In this document: in pieces, positions 26,272 through 35,775 of the stretch
Layout: the number at the start of each line of letters is the position of its first letter
Numbering within the stretch: the stretch's first letter is position 1
NCBI GenBank assembly: GCA_964643885.1
Contig: CAZXUI010000010.1
Coordinates: 1 to 64,000, forward strand
Source of the DNA: CAADGL01 sp964643885
GTDB taxonomy: Bacteria > Planctomycetota > Phycisphaerae > UBA1845 > Fen-1342
Direction of reading: 5' to 3'
DNA: 64,000 nucleotides
Position numbers and translations under genes: made by a program
The notes under the pieces: model-generated
What the model was told of the DNA's origin: nothing
Database searches by the model: none
Seen by the model: the letters and a program-made list of their open reading frames with translations, nothing else

Positions 26272-28158
26272 ATGCACGCTTGTCGCGGGTCTCGGCCGCG
26301 CCGAGGCGGCACTCTTGCCGTCCTCGCTGCGCTGCTGCCGCTTATCACGCTCTACGTCGGGTGCGGTCCGCAGCCGGGCGACCCGCTCGACCCGAATTCG
26401 TTCGTGCCGGATACACAGGGCTCGAACGACCCGGTGTGGGACGGCACCGGCGACGGCCCGAACGACTCGGACGGCGGGGCGAACCCCGACGAATCCGATC
26501 CGGACAACGGTGACGACGACGACCCGTTCGACGACGACAACGGCGACCCCGACAACGAGCCGGTGCTCGACTTCTCTCCCAAAAGCCTGGATTTCGGCGA
26601 CGGTACGGACCGGCTCGACCTCCAGATCCGCAACGTCGGCATCGGCACGCTGAATTACACGATCTCGGCCGAGGCCGGCTGGGTTTCGGTCTCACCCAGC
26701 TCCGGCAGCAACAGCGGCACGACGGACCACATCGAGGTGGCGGTCGACCGCGTCGGGCTGGCGGTCGGCAATCATCAGACCTCGGTCGTGATTACGACGG
26801 CCGACGGCGCCACGCGCGTTCCCGTACACGCCAGCGTCGCCGACAACCAGAACAACCCGCCGCCGCAGGTGCAGCTCTCGCCGGCGTCGCTCGACTTCGC
26901 CACCTCGCAGGGTCCGCGGAGCTTCACGCTTCAGTTGACGACCGAAGGGTCCTTCAACTTCACCATCGTGACGAGCGCCGCCTGGCTGTCGGCCGACCCG
27001 CCGCAGGGCACCAACGCCGGCGAGGTCGACACGATCACGTTGAACGTCGATCGCGGCGCGATGGGCAGCGGCGTGCATTTCGCGACGGCCAGCGTCTACG
27101 ACGGCACGCGGCGGCTCGCCTCCGTGACGGTCCGAGCGGACGGCGGCGGCAGCGGCTCAGCGGCGTTCCAGCGGATGCGCGTGCTGGGCGGCGGAACGGC
27201 GCTCAACCGCGCGTTCGCGATCGGCGCGAATGATTCGCTGATCGTCGGCCGCAGCCAGTGGGCTGGCAGCGGCGTCTACGAGGCTTTCCGCTGGACGAGC
27301 TCGGGCGGGCTTTCGGGCATCGGCGAGCTGCCGGGCGGGCAGAACTTCAGCGTCGGCGCGAGCTGCTCGAACCAGGGAGACGTGATCGTCGGCACGAGCT
27401 ATTCGGCCAACGGATACGAGGCGTTTCGCTGGAAGGCCGGCGGCGCGATGCAGGGTCTGGGCGACCTGCCGGGCGGAGAGTTCCGCAGCGAAGCCCGCGC
27501 CGTCTCCGCCAACGGCCTGGTCGTCGTCGGGGCGTCGGCATCGGCCGCCGGCACGCAGGCTTTCCGCTGGACCGAGCACGAGGGAATGGTCGGCCTCGGC
27601 GATCTGTCCGGCGGGCCGTTCTCCAGCAACGCGACGGCCGCCTCCAGCGACGGCTCCGTCGTCGTCGGCTACAGCGCGCGGGCAGAGGGTAACGAGGCAT
27701 TCCGCTGGACCGCATCCGGCGGCATGACCGGGCTCGGCCGGCTCAGCGACGGCCGCTGGAGCGAGGCTCGGGCCGTGTCGGCCAACGGCCTGACGGTCGT
27801 CGGCGTGGCGGACCGGCCGGGCGGCCCGCAGGCCTTCTTCTGGAACAGCTCCTCCGGCATGGTGGCGCTCGGCGACCTGCCCGGCGGGAACGTCTACAGC
27901 GTGGCGACGGCCGTCTCGGAGAACGGCGCGATGGTCTTCGGGGCGAGCTGTACGGAAGTCGGGCTCGAGGCATTCCGCTGGACGCCGGGCCAGGGCATGC
28001 GGCGGTTGCAGGATGTGCTCGAGGACGACTTCGGCCTGAATCTCTCGGGCTGGACGCTGCACAGCGTGGACGCGGTTTCGCCGGACGGTCGCGTGATCGT
28101 CGGGCAGGGCGTGAACCCGCAGGGCGAGATGGAATCGTGGATTGCGAGGCTTCCGTGA
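26272..28158 (+). CDS. Lipoprotein with two BACON/Ig-like domains and HAF repeats
   Basis: About 628 residues from ATG 26272, preferred because it gives a lipoprotein signal with lipobox LYVGC (cysteine near residue 31). Residues about 35-95 form an Asp/Asn/Pro-rich linker (DPDNGDDDDPFDDDNGDPDN) that looks calcium-binding. Two BACON-like domains follow: LDFSPKSLDFG... with AGWVSVSPSSGSNSG, then LSPASLDFATSQG with AAWLSADPPQGTNAG. The C-terminal half is seven or so HAF repeats (TIGR02913 type) with the pattern SANGLVVVGASASAAGTQAFRW and GMVGLGDLSGG, about 50 residues each. Surface-anchored; ligand unknown. Possibly adhesive or carbohydrate-binding, by analogy with BACON proteins. Confidence 0.82.
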   Translation: MHACRGSRPRRGGTLAVLAALLPLITLYVGCGPQPGDPLDPNSFVPDTQGSNDPVWDGTGDGPNDSDGGANPDESDPDNGDDDDPFDDDNGDPDNEPVLDFSPKSLDFGDGTDRLDLQIRNVGIGTLNYTISAEAGWVSVSPSSGSNSGTTDHIEVAVDRVGLAVGNHQTSVVITTADGATRVPVHASVADNQNNPPPQVQLSPASLDFATSQGPRSFTLQLTTEGSFNFTIVTSAAWLSADPPQGTNAGEVDTITLNVDRGAMGSGVHFATASVYDGTRRLASVTVRADGGGSGSAAFQRMRVLGGGTALNRAFAIGANDSLIVGRSQWAGSGVYEAFRWTSSGGLSGIGELPGGQNFSVGASCSNQGDVIVGTSYSANGYEAFRWKAGGAMQGLGDLPGGEFRSEARAVSANGLVVVGASASAAGTQAFRWTEHEGMVGLGDLSGGPFSSNATAASSDGSVVVGYSARAEGNEAFRWTASGGMTGLGRLSDGRWSEARAVSANGLTVVGVADRPGGPQAFFWNSSSGMVALGDLPGGNVYSVATAVSENGAMVFGASCTEVGLEAFRWTPGQGMRRLQDVLEDDFGLNLSGWTLHSVDAVSPDGRVIVGQGVNPQGEMESWIARLP

Positions 28159-28273
28159 ACACGCGTGCAAAAAGATTAAACGAGCGATCTGCGGCCCGTG
28201 GCGCCGCCGCAACCGCGCTCGGGAGCGCTGTGCAGCGTGAGAATCTGCATAATCATCGAGATTTTTCGGGTTT

Positions 28274-28305
28274 CGGCGCACTTGACCGAGACAGCCAGTG
28301 CGCCG
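28274..28305 (+). promoter_or_regulatory. Perfect 9-bp inverted repeat upstream of the 28.4-kb secreted protein gene
   Basis: CGGCGCACT (28274-28282) and AGTGCGCCG (28297-28305) are perfect inverted repeats with a 14-nt loop. TTGACC (28282-28287) and TAGGAT (28307-28312), 19 bp apart, form a weak promoter overlapping it, so the repeat could be an operator; it could equally be a transcript hairpin. It sits about 90 bp before the ATG at 28392. Confidence 0.35.
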
Positions 28306-28391
28306 ATAGGATGGGCAGGATTGGCGCGAATGCCCGGAGGGTGGAGGCTGCGGCGCCGCTCTGGCGAGCAGGACGGGGGAAGAGGAAACTG

Positions 28392-30638
28392 ATGTCACTA
28401 CAGCTCGTTCGAGGCGCCGCTGCGCTCCAGCGCAGCGCGGCGCTGATTGCCGTTACCCTGAGCATTCTGGCCGTTCCCGCCGCGCAGGCGATCACACTGA
28501 CGTGCGGGAATCTCTCCATCACGATCGCGAACGATGGGCGTGTACAGACGATCATCGACCTCGTAACCGGCGTGGATCGCAATCGGCCCTCCGATGCGGC
28601 CGTGCGGCCGCACTTCGCGCTGCTGATCGTCGGCGGTCAGACGATCGAGCCGACGAGCTTCTCTACGTCGCCGGGCCGGCTGATCTACACGTTCGGGTCG
28701 CTCTCACCGGCACCTGTGCTGACGATCGCCTATCAGCAGCAGCCGCAGTACCTGCGGTTCGAAGTGGAGAGCATCACGAACGCGTCTGCGGTCGAGGAGG
28801 TGCGGTTCGTCAACCTCTACACGGCCGGTTCGATCGACGGGACGGGCAAGCGCTTCCTGCGCTACAGCGACAACGGCATCGGGCGGCGGCTGGCGGTATA
28901 TCCTCTGGATCCGTTCACGTTCACGCGTGTCGGAGCGGCCGGTGCGGGCGGATATCTCTGGGCGCACGCGATGTCGTCGCTGCCGTATACCACGCCGGTT
29001 TCTTTCGTGGGGCGGAAAGTGGCCCTGTTCGCCTCGCCGGCGGACGCGGCCGGCCTGTATTCGATTGCCGGGCAGGTGGAGGCGGCCGAGGGGCTGCCGC
29101 TGGGCGTGGAGGCCAAGCAGAGGCCGGAGCTGCGTCATTCGGGGTTCTGGTGGAGCGGCTTCGAGTATGACGAGCGTCAACTGGTGATCGATTACACCCT
29201 GGCGGCGGGAATTCAGCGCATCACGCTTCCACTGAGCATGTGGAAGAACACTCGGACGGCGAACACGCCGTCGGTGATCTGGGGCGGGAGCGTCGCGGCG
29301 CTGGCGGACTGGGTCGACGATTGCCACCAGGCGGGATTGAAGGTGGGAGCGCACCTGTTTCTGTCGCAGATTCCGAAGAATTGCGCGGAGTACATTCTGG
29401 CGGGCGCCGATCCGCGTCTGCGGCGCGACCGGACGGTCACGCTGGCGGCGGACCTGCCGGCGTCGCAGACGACGGGGCTGATCCGCACGACCACGCCGCC
29501 GACGGACTGGCCGACTTTCGGCTTCGACCGCGACATCGTCATCAACGGCGAGATCATCCAGTACTCGGGTGTTCAGACGACCCCGCCGTACGGTCTCACG
29601 GGACCGTTCGTGCGGGCGAAGAATCAGACCGACCCGGGCGGACTCGGACCGCAATCGCATTCGGCGGGATCGGAGATCGGCCATCTTGTCACGTCTGAGG
29701 ACGGGGAGTTTTATCAATGGGGCCTCGCCTCCGGCGGGATTACGGAATGGTGCCGCGTGCAGGCAGAGACGCTGGATGCGGTCGGGTTCGACTCTTACTA
29801 CGCGGACGGGGCCGAGGAAACTGAAGAGCCCTACTGGTACACGATTCCGACCGCGCAGTGGATTCTCCACGAGACGCTGACGAACAAGCCGCTCTGGCTG
29901 GAGAGCAGCGCCAACGAGGACTGGACTTTCACGTCGATCCACGGGCAGATCGATTACCGATACTGGGAGCCGTTCCGCTCCGAGGTCGACCGAAACGTCG
30001 AGATGCTCGACTACCACGAGCAGATTCAGGGGCTGATCCCCCTTCAGTTCGGCTGGCCGCAGCTCTATCGCCCGGGGTTCCCCTTCGTCACGCCGGACGA
30101 GCTCGAGTATCTGCTGGCCAGGTCGATCGGCCACGACGCGCCGATCTTCTTCCAACTCAACATGCCGATGATTCAGCAGTGGCCCAACCGGGATGCGAAC
30201 TTCTTCGTGATCAACAAGTATGAGCAGCTCCGGCTGAGCGGGTATTTCCCGGAGGCGGTCAAGCAGACGGCGCGCGAGCCCGGCCGCGACTTCATGCTCG
30301 TGACGGATCACCTGGGCGATCATCACCTGGCACCGAGCTCGATGCTGAGTATCGCCGGCGGTTCGCCTGCCGTCCGCGGGTACATCACCGACCTGCCGGT
30401 GGCCGGCAGCCGTTACATCAGCGTCTGGCCGATGACGCTGACGTCGCAGAAGCTCCGGCTCACGGGATTCGAGCCGTCGGACATCGAAGTCCGCGACTAT
30501 CGGGGCGTTCTCGTGCCGGTCACCGACCTTGGTGCGGGCTCGATTGAGATTCGCGTGGCAGAGCGCATCTACATCCGGCTGCTCAAGGTCCTTGACCCGG
30601 CCGACGCGTTCGCGGCCGCCGGCATTCTGACCGGCTAA
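28392..30638 (+). CDS. Secreted protein of unknown function, possible TIM-barrel glycoside hydrolase
   Basis: About 748 residues from ATG 28392 (AGAGGA upstream); the longer open frame to 28137 overlaps the previous gene and lacks a signal. A signal peptide (SAALIAVTLSILAVPAAQA, residues about 15-33) is clear. Residues about 35-260 look beta-rich, like the sugar-binding sandwich that precedes many glycosidase barrels. The middle third holds LADWVDDCHQAGLKVGAHLFLSQ and LDAVGFDSYYADGAEETEEP, the second resembling a barrel strand ending in an acidic catalytic residue. The C-terminus is a small beta domain. I do not recognise a family. It precedes the amino-sugar locus by only 52 bp, hinting at glycan degradation. 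Confidence 0.6.
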   Translation: MSLQLVRGAAALQRSAALIAVTLSILAVPAAQAITLTCGNLSITIANDGRVQTIIDLVTGVDRNRPSDAAVRPHFALLIVGGQTIEPTSFSTSPGRLIYTFGSLSPAPVLTIAYQQQPQYLRFEVESITNASAVEEVRFVNLYTAGSIDGTGKRFLRYSDNGIGRRLAVYPLDPFTFTRVGAAGAGGYLWAHAMSSLPYTTPVSFVGRKVALFASPADAAGLYSIAGQVEAAEGLPLGVEAKQRPELRHSGFWWSGFEYDERQLVIDYTLAAGIQRITLPLSMWKNTRTANTPSVIWGGSVAALADWVDDCHQAGLKVGAHLFLSQIPKNCAEYILAGADPRLRRDRTVTLAADLPASQTTGLIRTTTPPTDWPTFGFDRDIVINGEIIQYSGVQTTPPYGLTGPFVRAKNQTDPGGLGPQSHSAGSEIGHLVTSEDGEFYQWGLASGGITEWCRVQAETLDAVGFDSYYADGAEETEEPYWYTIPTAQWILHETLTNKPLWLESSANEDWTFTSIHGQIDYRYWEPFRSEVDRNVEMLDYHEQIQGLIPLQFGWPQLYRPGFPFVTPDELEYLLARSIGHDAPIFFQLNMPMIQQWPNRDANFFVINKYEQLRLSGYFPEAVKQTAREPGRDFMLVTDHLGDHHLAPSSMLSIAGGSPAVRGYITDLPVAGSRYISVWPMTLTSQKLRLTGFEPSDIEVRDYRGVLVPVTDLGAGSIEIRVAERIYIRLLKVLDPADAFAAAGILTG

Positions 30639-30689
30639 ACACGTAGCGGCTTGACTTGGCCCGCCGGCGGCCGGACGCTATCGCCCGCG

Positions 30690-32705
30690 ATGACCAGCAG
30701 CGGCGATCTCAGGCGATTCGTGATCCGCGGCAAGCCGGCCGGCCCGCCGGACCAGCCGACCCACGCTCGACCGGGCAGCCCCGACGCCGGCTGCCCGGTC
30801 GTCGTCTATCGCAGCAGCGCCGCCGCCAGCCGCGCGGTCGCGCACGAGATGGCCGGGCTGATCCGCCGCCGCGCGGCCGAGGGCCGGCCGGCCGTGCTCG
30901 GCCTGGCCACCGGCTCCACGCCGCAGGGCGTCTACGACGAGCTGGTGCGGCTGCACCGCGACGACGGCCTGTCTTTCCGCAACGTCGTCACCTTCAATCT
31001 TGACGAGTACTGGCCGATGCAACCGGCTGCGCTGCAGAGCTATCACCGCTTCATGGCCGAGCAACTGTTCGACCATGTCGACATCGACCGTCGCAACGTC
31101 CACATTCCGGACGGCACGCTGCCGCGCGAGAGCGTCGACGAGGCCTGCCGCCGCTACGAGGAGCAGATTCGCGCCGCCGGCGGGATCGATCTTCAGCTCG
31201 TGGGCATCGGCCGCAGCGGCCACATCGGCTTCAACGAGCCCGGCTCGGCCCGCCACAGCCGCACGCGGCTGATCATGCTGGATAAGGTGACGCGGCTGGA
31301 TGCGGCCAGCGACTTTTTCGGCGAGTGGAACGTGCCGCGGCACGCGATCACGATGGGTGTCGGCACGATCCTCGAAGCCCGCCGGATCGTGCTGCTGGCC
31401 TTCGGCGAGGGCAAGGCGCGGATTCTGCGCGAGGCGCTCGAGGGGCCGGTGACGGAGAATGTCGCCGCGAGCTTCCTTCAGCTCCACGCGGACGCGACCT
31501 GCGTGCTGGATACGGCCGCGGCGGGCGAGTTGATGCCCGTCCGCACGCCCTGGCTGCTGGGGCCGATCGCCGAGAGCGGCCAGCAGTGGGATACGGCCAC
31601 GACGCGGCGTGCGGTGATCTGGCTTTCGCAGCAGGCCGGCAAGCCGATTCTCAAGCTGGTCGGCGAGGACTACAACGAGCACGGGCTGGGCGAGCTGCTC
31701 GCGCAGCGCGGCTCAGCCTATGACGTGAATCTGGAGGTCTTCCGGGCGCTTCAGAACACGATCACCGGCTGGCCGGGCGGCAAGGCGGGCCGGCCGCGGG
31801 CGGACGGCTCAGCGGACCCGGTGCCCAAGCGGATCGTGGTCTTCAGCCCGCATCCGGACGACGACGTGATTTCGATGGGCGGCACGCTCATCCGCCTCTG
31901 CCAGCAGGGTCACGAGGTGCACGTGGCCTATCAGACCTCCGGCAACATCGCTGTCTTCGACGAGAAGGCGGTGCGGCACGCGGATTTCGTGACGGAATTC
32001 GCCCGCACGTTCCGCCTGTTCAGCGAGCAGGAAGTCGCCCGGATCGAGGCGGCCGTCGAGCGGTTTCTCGCCGCGAAGAGACCCGGCGAGATCGACAGCC
32101 CGGAATTGCAGCAGATCAAGACGCTGATCCGCCGCAGCGAAGCGCGGGCCGCGGCCCGCTACTGCGGCGTGCAGGAGCCGAACATCCACTTTTTGGATCT
32201 GCCGTTCTACGAGACCGGCCGCGTCCGCAAGCGGCCGCTGGGCGCCGAGGACCTGCGGATCGTGCGGGCGCTGCTGGAGGGTGTGCGGCCGCAGCAGATC
32301 TATGCCGCGGGCGACCTCTCGGACCCGCACGGCACGCACCGGGTCTGCCTGGCGGCGGTCGTCAGTGCGCTGCGTGAGCTGCTGGACGAGGCGTGGATGC
32401 AGACGTGCGAGCTGTGGCTGTATCGCGGGGCGTGGCAGGAGTGGGAGCCGCACCAGATCGACATGGCCGTGCCGCTCAGCCCGGACGAAGCGGAGCGCAA
32501 GCGGATGGCGATCTTTTATCATGAGTCGCAGAAGGACAAGGCGCTTTTTCCGGGTCCGTGGGATACGCGCGAATTCTGGCAGCGGGCCGAGGATCGGAAC
32601 CGGGCGACGGCCGAAATCTACGACCGGCTCGGCCTGCCGGAATATCAGGCGATCGAGGCGTTTGTGCGCTGTCCGCCGGCCCGGTTTGGTGAGTTTCTGG
32701 AGTAG
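30690..32705 (+). CDS. Bimodular NagB-LmbE protein (glucosamine-6-phosphate deaminase-like plus PIG-L deacetylase-like)
   Basis: About 671 residues from ATG 30690; a TTG at 30651 would add 13. Residues about 30-300 are a NagB-type deaminase/isomerase: LGLATGSTPQGVYDELV, FNLDEYWPM (equivalent of catalytic Asp72) and GIGRSGHIGFNEPGSA. Residues about 390-670 are a PIG-L/LmbE domain with FSPHPDDDVISMGGTL and the second His motif DPHGTH. This fusion is known in Bacteroidetes and planctomycetes and may first deacetylate, then deaminate amino-sugar phosphates. In E. coli NagB the third motif reads GNDGH; here Asp141 is Ser (codon 31215-31217). The gene heads a cluster with a DeoR regulator, symporter and GH20, supporting a GlcNAc catabolic role. 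Confidence 0.88.
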   Translation: MTSSGDLRRFVIRGKPAGPPDQPTHARPGSPDAGCPVVVYRSSAAASRAVAHEMAGLIRRRAAEGRPAVLGLATGSTPQGVYDELVRLHRDDGLSFRNVVTFNLDEYWPMQPAALQSYHRFMAEQLFDHVDIDRRNVHIPDGTLPRESVDEACRRYEEQIRAAGGIDLQLVGIGRSGHIGFNEPGSARHSRTRLIMLDKVTRLDAASDFFGEWNVPRHAITMGVGTILEARRIVLLAFGEGKARILREALEGPVTENVAASFLQLHADATCVLDTAAAGELMPVRTPWLLGPIAESGQQWDTATTRRAVIWLSQQAGKPILKLVGEDYNEHGLGELLAQRGSAYDVNLEVFRALQNTITGWPGGKAGRPRADGSADPVPKRIVVFSPHPDDDVISMGGTLIRLCQQGHEVHVAYQTSGNIAVFDEKAVRHADFVTEFARTFRLFSEQEVARIEAAVERFLAAKRPGEIDSPELQQIKTLIRRSEARAAARYCGVQEPNIHFLDLPFYETGRVRKRPLGAEDLRIVRALLEGVRPQQIYAAGDLSDPHGTHRVCLAAVVSALRELLDEAWMQTCELWLYRGAWQEWEPHQIDMAVPLSPDEAERKRMAIFYHESQKDKALFPGPWDTREFWQRAEDRNRATAEIYDRLGLPEYQAIEAFVRCPPARFGEFLE

Positions 32706-32796
32706 AGGAAGAGACGAACCGGATGCCCGACCGCGATTCCGCCGGTCCGGCGCCTCGCAGCCGCTCGAATTGACCGTCGCACACGGAGGCGGGAGA

Positions 32797-33624
32797 ATGC
32801 CCGTCGATCAAACGGTGATAAAGGGCCAGCCACATCCCGAAACGGACCGCCAACCGGCTGCGCTGCTGGCCCGGGAGCGCCATCGCCAGATCATCTCGCG
32901 GCTTCAGCTCGCCGGCAGCGTGCGTGTCTCGGCCCTGGCGGCGGAGCTGAACGTCACGGAAGAGACGATCCGCCGCGACCTGGAGAAGCTGGACCGCGAG
33001 GGCAAGCTGGTGCGGATTCACGGCGGCGCGGTGACGGTCGAGACGGACCGCCGCGACCTTCCCTTCGACGTGCGCGAGGCCGTCAATCTCGACAAGAAGC
33101 GGGCGATCGCGGCGCGGGCGGTGCGCTACATAAACGAGGGAGACGTGATCGCGCTGGACGCGAGCTCCACGGCCCGCGAGCTGGCCCGCGAAATCCCCGA
33201 CGTAGCCCTGACAGTGGTCACCAACTCCGTGGCCGTCGCCGGCGTGCTCGCGCACCGCGCCCGTGTCCGTGTCGTGGCGACCGGCGGCATCCTCGACGCC
33301 CCCTCGCTTTCCTACGTCGGCTCGATGGCCGAGGAGGCGGTCGCCCGCTACCACATTCGCAAGCTCTTTCTCTCGTCTCAGGGTGTCGACCTGGAGCGCG
33401 GCCTGAGCGTGACGGCCGACGAGCACGCACGCATCAAGCGCCGCATGATCGACCTGGCCGAGACGTCCTATCTGCTCGCCGACAGCAGCAAGTTCGGCTG
33501 CAAGGCGGTCGAGTTCTTCGCCCGCCTGGACGAGTTCTCACGGATCGTGACCGACACCGGCATCGACGCGGTGATGCTGGAAACGATGCGCGAGCGCGGA
33601 CTGAGCGTCGATATCGCCGACTGA
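32797..33624 (+). CDS. DeoR/GlpR-family transcriptional repressor
   Basis: A 275-residue regulator from ATG 32797 (GGAGG and GGGAGA just upstream). Residues about 25-80 form the DeoR winged helix: ARERHRQIISRLQLAGSVRVS, LAAELNVTEETIRRDLEKLD and LVRIHGGAV. Residues 95-270 form the sugar-phosphate-binding DeoRC domain with IALDASSTARELA, VVTNSVAVAGVL, KLFLSSQGVD and LLADSSKFG. The family usually represses until a phosphosugar binds. Between the NagB-LmbE gene and the symporter gene it most likely controls this amino-sugar locus, with a GlcN6P-like effector as inference. Confidence 0.92.
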   Translation: MPVDQTVIKGQPHPETDRQPAALLARERHRQIISRLQLAGSVRVSALAAELNVTEETIRRDLEKLDREGKLVRIHGGAVTVETDRRDLPFDVREAVNLDKKRAIAARAVRYINEGDVIALDASSTARELAREIPDVALTVVTNSVAVAGVLAHRARVRVVATGGILDAPSLSYVGSMAEEAVARYHIRKLFLSSQGVDLERGLSVTADEHARIKRRMIDLAETSYLLADSSKFGCKAVEFFARLDEFSRIVTDTGIDAVMLETMRERGLSVDIAD

Positions 33625-33702
33625 GGCCGCGTCCTCACGCCCGCCGGCTGTTCCGCACTGCGCCGCGCTGCGGCGCTCCCCTGCAACGGCCGAGGAGCCG
33701 CC

Positions 33703-35718
33703 ATGCAGCTTGACTCGCTCGACTGGACGCTGGTCGCCGCGTTCTTCTCCGTCACGCTCGTCATCGGACTGCTGGTCGCCCGCCGGGCCGGCCGCAGCAC
33801 CGCCGAATTCTTCCTCTCCGGCCGCACGCTGCCCTGGTGGCTGCTGGGCATGTCGATGGTGGCGACGACGTTTTCGACGGATACGCCGAACCTCGTGACC
33901 GACATCGTGCGTCAGCACGGCGTCGCGGGGAACTGGGTCTGGTGGGCGTTTCTGCTGACGGGCATGCTGACGGTCTTCGTCTACGCGCAGCTCTGGCGCC
34001 GCAGCGGCGTGACGACCGACCTGGAGTTCTACGAGCTGCGCTACTGCGGCCCGGCTGCGACGTTCCTGCGCGGCTTTCGGGCGCTCTATCTGGGCGTATT
34101 CTTCAACGTCTGCATCATGGCGACCGTCTCGCTCGCGGCGATCAAGATCGGCGGCGTGATGTTCAATTTCTCGCCGCTGAACACGATCCTGATCGCGTCG
34201 GCCGTGACGGTGCTGTTCAGCGCGGCCGGCGGTCTGACGGCCGTCGTGTTGACGGACTTCCTGCTCTTCATCGTCGCCATGATCGGGGCGGTCGCGGCGG
34301 CGGTCATCGCCCTGAATCAGCCCGAAGTCGGCGGCCTGAGCGGCCTGCTCGGACACGCCGAGCTGGCCGGCAAGCTGAGCATCATTCCGCCGCTCTATGC
34401 CGAGAGCACACCGGCGCTGGCCGCCGCGGCCGGCGAGCCCGCGATCAACTGGGACGTGCTGATACCGCTGCTGATCATGCCGCTGGCGGTGCAGTGGTGG
34501 AGCGTCTGGTATCCCGGCTCCGAGCCGGGAGGCGGCGGCTACATTGCCCAGCGGATGCTCAGTGCCCGCAACGAAAACCACGCGGTCGCGGCGACGTTCT
34601 TTTTCAACGCGGCCCACTATGCCCTGCGGCCGTGGCCGTGGATTCTCGTGGCGCTGGCGTCCCTGGTGATCTTTCCGATGGATGCGATGGACCAGCGGAC
34701 CGGCGCGCGGCAGGCGCTCGATAGCCGGAAACTGGCGCCGCTCGTGGAGCAGTGGCGATCGGACCCCGCCTCGCTCGATGCCCAGACGCGGGCCGAAATC
34801 GAGCGGCTCGACCTTCAGGCCCGCGGCCTGACGGCCATCCGCACCGCGTTTCCGCACGTCGAGCACGGTAAGCTCGGCCACGACCTGGCCTACCCGGCGA
34901 TGCTGACGTTCCTGCCGCACGGACTGCTGGGGCTCGTGGTCGCTTCGCTGATCGCGGCCTACATGTCGACCATCTCGACGCATCTGAACTGGGGTTCGAG
35001 CTATATCGTCAATGACTTCTGGAAACGATTCATCAGCCCGCAGGCCGGCGAGCACGAATTGGTCTGGGTCGGCCGCGTCTCGACGGTGATCCTGATGGTG
35101 CTGGCGGGCGGGCTGGCGCTCTACCTGGAGAGTGCGCTCCAGGCGTTCGGCATTCTGCTTCAGATCGGTGCGGGCACGGGTCTGCTCTTCATTCTGCGCT
35201 GGTTCTGGTGGCGGATCAGCCCCTACAGTGAAATCACGGCGATGGCGGTGTCGCTGGCGGTCGCAGTGTACTTTCGCATCGCCGCGCCCGGCCTGCTGAA
35301 CGAGTGGCAGCAGCTTCTGGCGGGTGTCGGCATCACGACGGCCGCGTGGCTGGCCGTCACGCTGGCCGCGCCGGCCAGCGACGACGCGACCTTGCGGCGG
35401 TTCTACCGGCTGACGCGGCCGGGCGGGCCGGGCTGGCGAAAGGTGATCGAAGACGCCCGCCGCGACGGCGAGGAGCTGACGGGCGCGGAAGGCGCCGCGT
35501 CGAATGTTCCGCAGGGCATCCTCTGCATGCTGCTGGGCTGCGCCTTCGTGTACAGTGCGCTCTTCGGCGTCGGCGCGGCCATCTACGGCCAGTACGCGAC
35601 GCTTGCAATCTGGGCGGCGATCTTCGTGGCGAGCGGCGTGGCCCTGCTGAGCGCCGTTCCGCGGCTGACGCGGCGAATGCGAGCGATCGAGCTGAGCAAG
35701 GCCGGCACCGAGCCGTAG
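33703..35718 (+). CDS. Sodium:solute symporter (SSS) family transporter
   Basis: A 671-residue transporter of the SSS/SLC5 family with about 13-14 membrane segments. DWTLVAAFFSVTLVIGLLVA is TM1, then AEFFLSGRTLPWWLLGMSMVATTFSTDTP, the conserved SSS N-terminal signature with the sodium-site unwound helix. LHL-type GSSYIVNDFWKRF (about 442) is the conserved late-helix motif. GAGGAG precedes the ATG. It lies 78 bp after the DeoR gene and 57 bp before GH20, so it probably imports GlcNAc, a chitobiose or another aminosugar with Na+. No PTS genes are present, consistent with this route. Confidence 0.9.
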   Translation: MQLDSLDWTLVAAFFSVTLVIGLLVARRAGRSTAEFFLSGRTLPWWLLGMSMVATTFSTDTPNLVTDIVRQHGVAGNWVWWAFLLTGMLTVFVYAQLWRRSGVTTDLEFYELRYCGPAATFLRGFRALYLGVFFNVCIMATVSLAAIKIGGVMFNFSPLNTILIASAVTVLFSAAGGLTAVVLTDFLLFIVAMIGAVAAAVIALNQPEVGGLSGLLGHAELAGKLSIIPPLYAESTPALAAAAGEPAINWDVLIPLLIMPLAVQWWSVWYPGSEPGGGGYIAQRMLSARNENHAVAATFFFNAAHYALRPWPWILVALASLVIFPMDAMDQRTGARQALDSRKLAPLVEQWRSDPASLDAQTRAEIERLDLQARGLTAIRTAFPHVEHGKLGHDLAYPAMLTFLPHGLLGLVVASLIAAYMSTISTHLNWGSSYIVNDFWKRFISPQAGEHELVWVGRVSTVILMVLAGGLALYLESALQAFGILLQIGAGTGLLFILRWFWWRISPYSEITAMAVSLAVAVYFRIAAPGLLNEWQQLLAGVGITTAAWLAVTLAAPASDDATLRRFYRLTRPGGPGWRKVIEDARRDGEELTGAEGAASNVPQGILCMLLGCAFVYSALFGVGAAIYGQYATLAIWAAIFVASGVALLSAVPRLTRRMRAIELSKAGTEP

Positions 35719-35775
35719 AGCTCCATTCATGCCGAGCCCGCGGCATGGCGCGCTTACAATTGCGAGAGCTGATCG

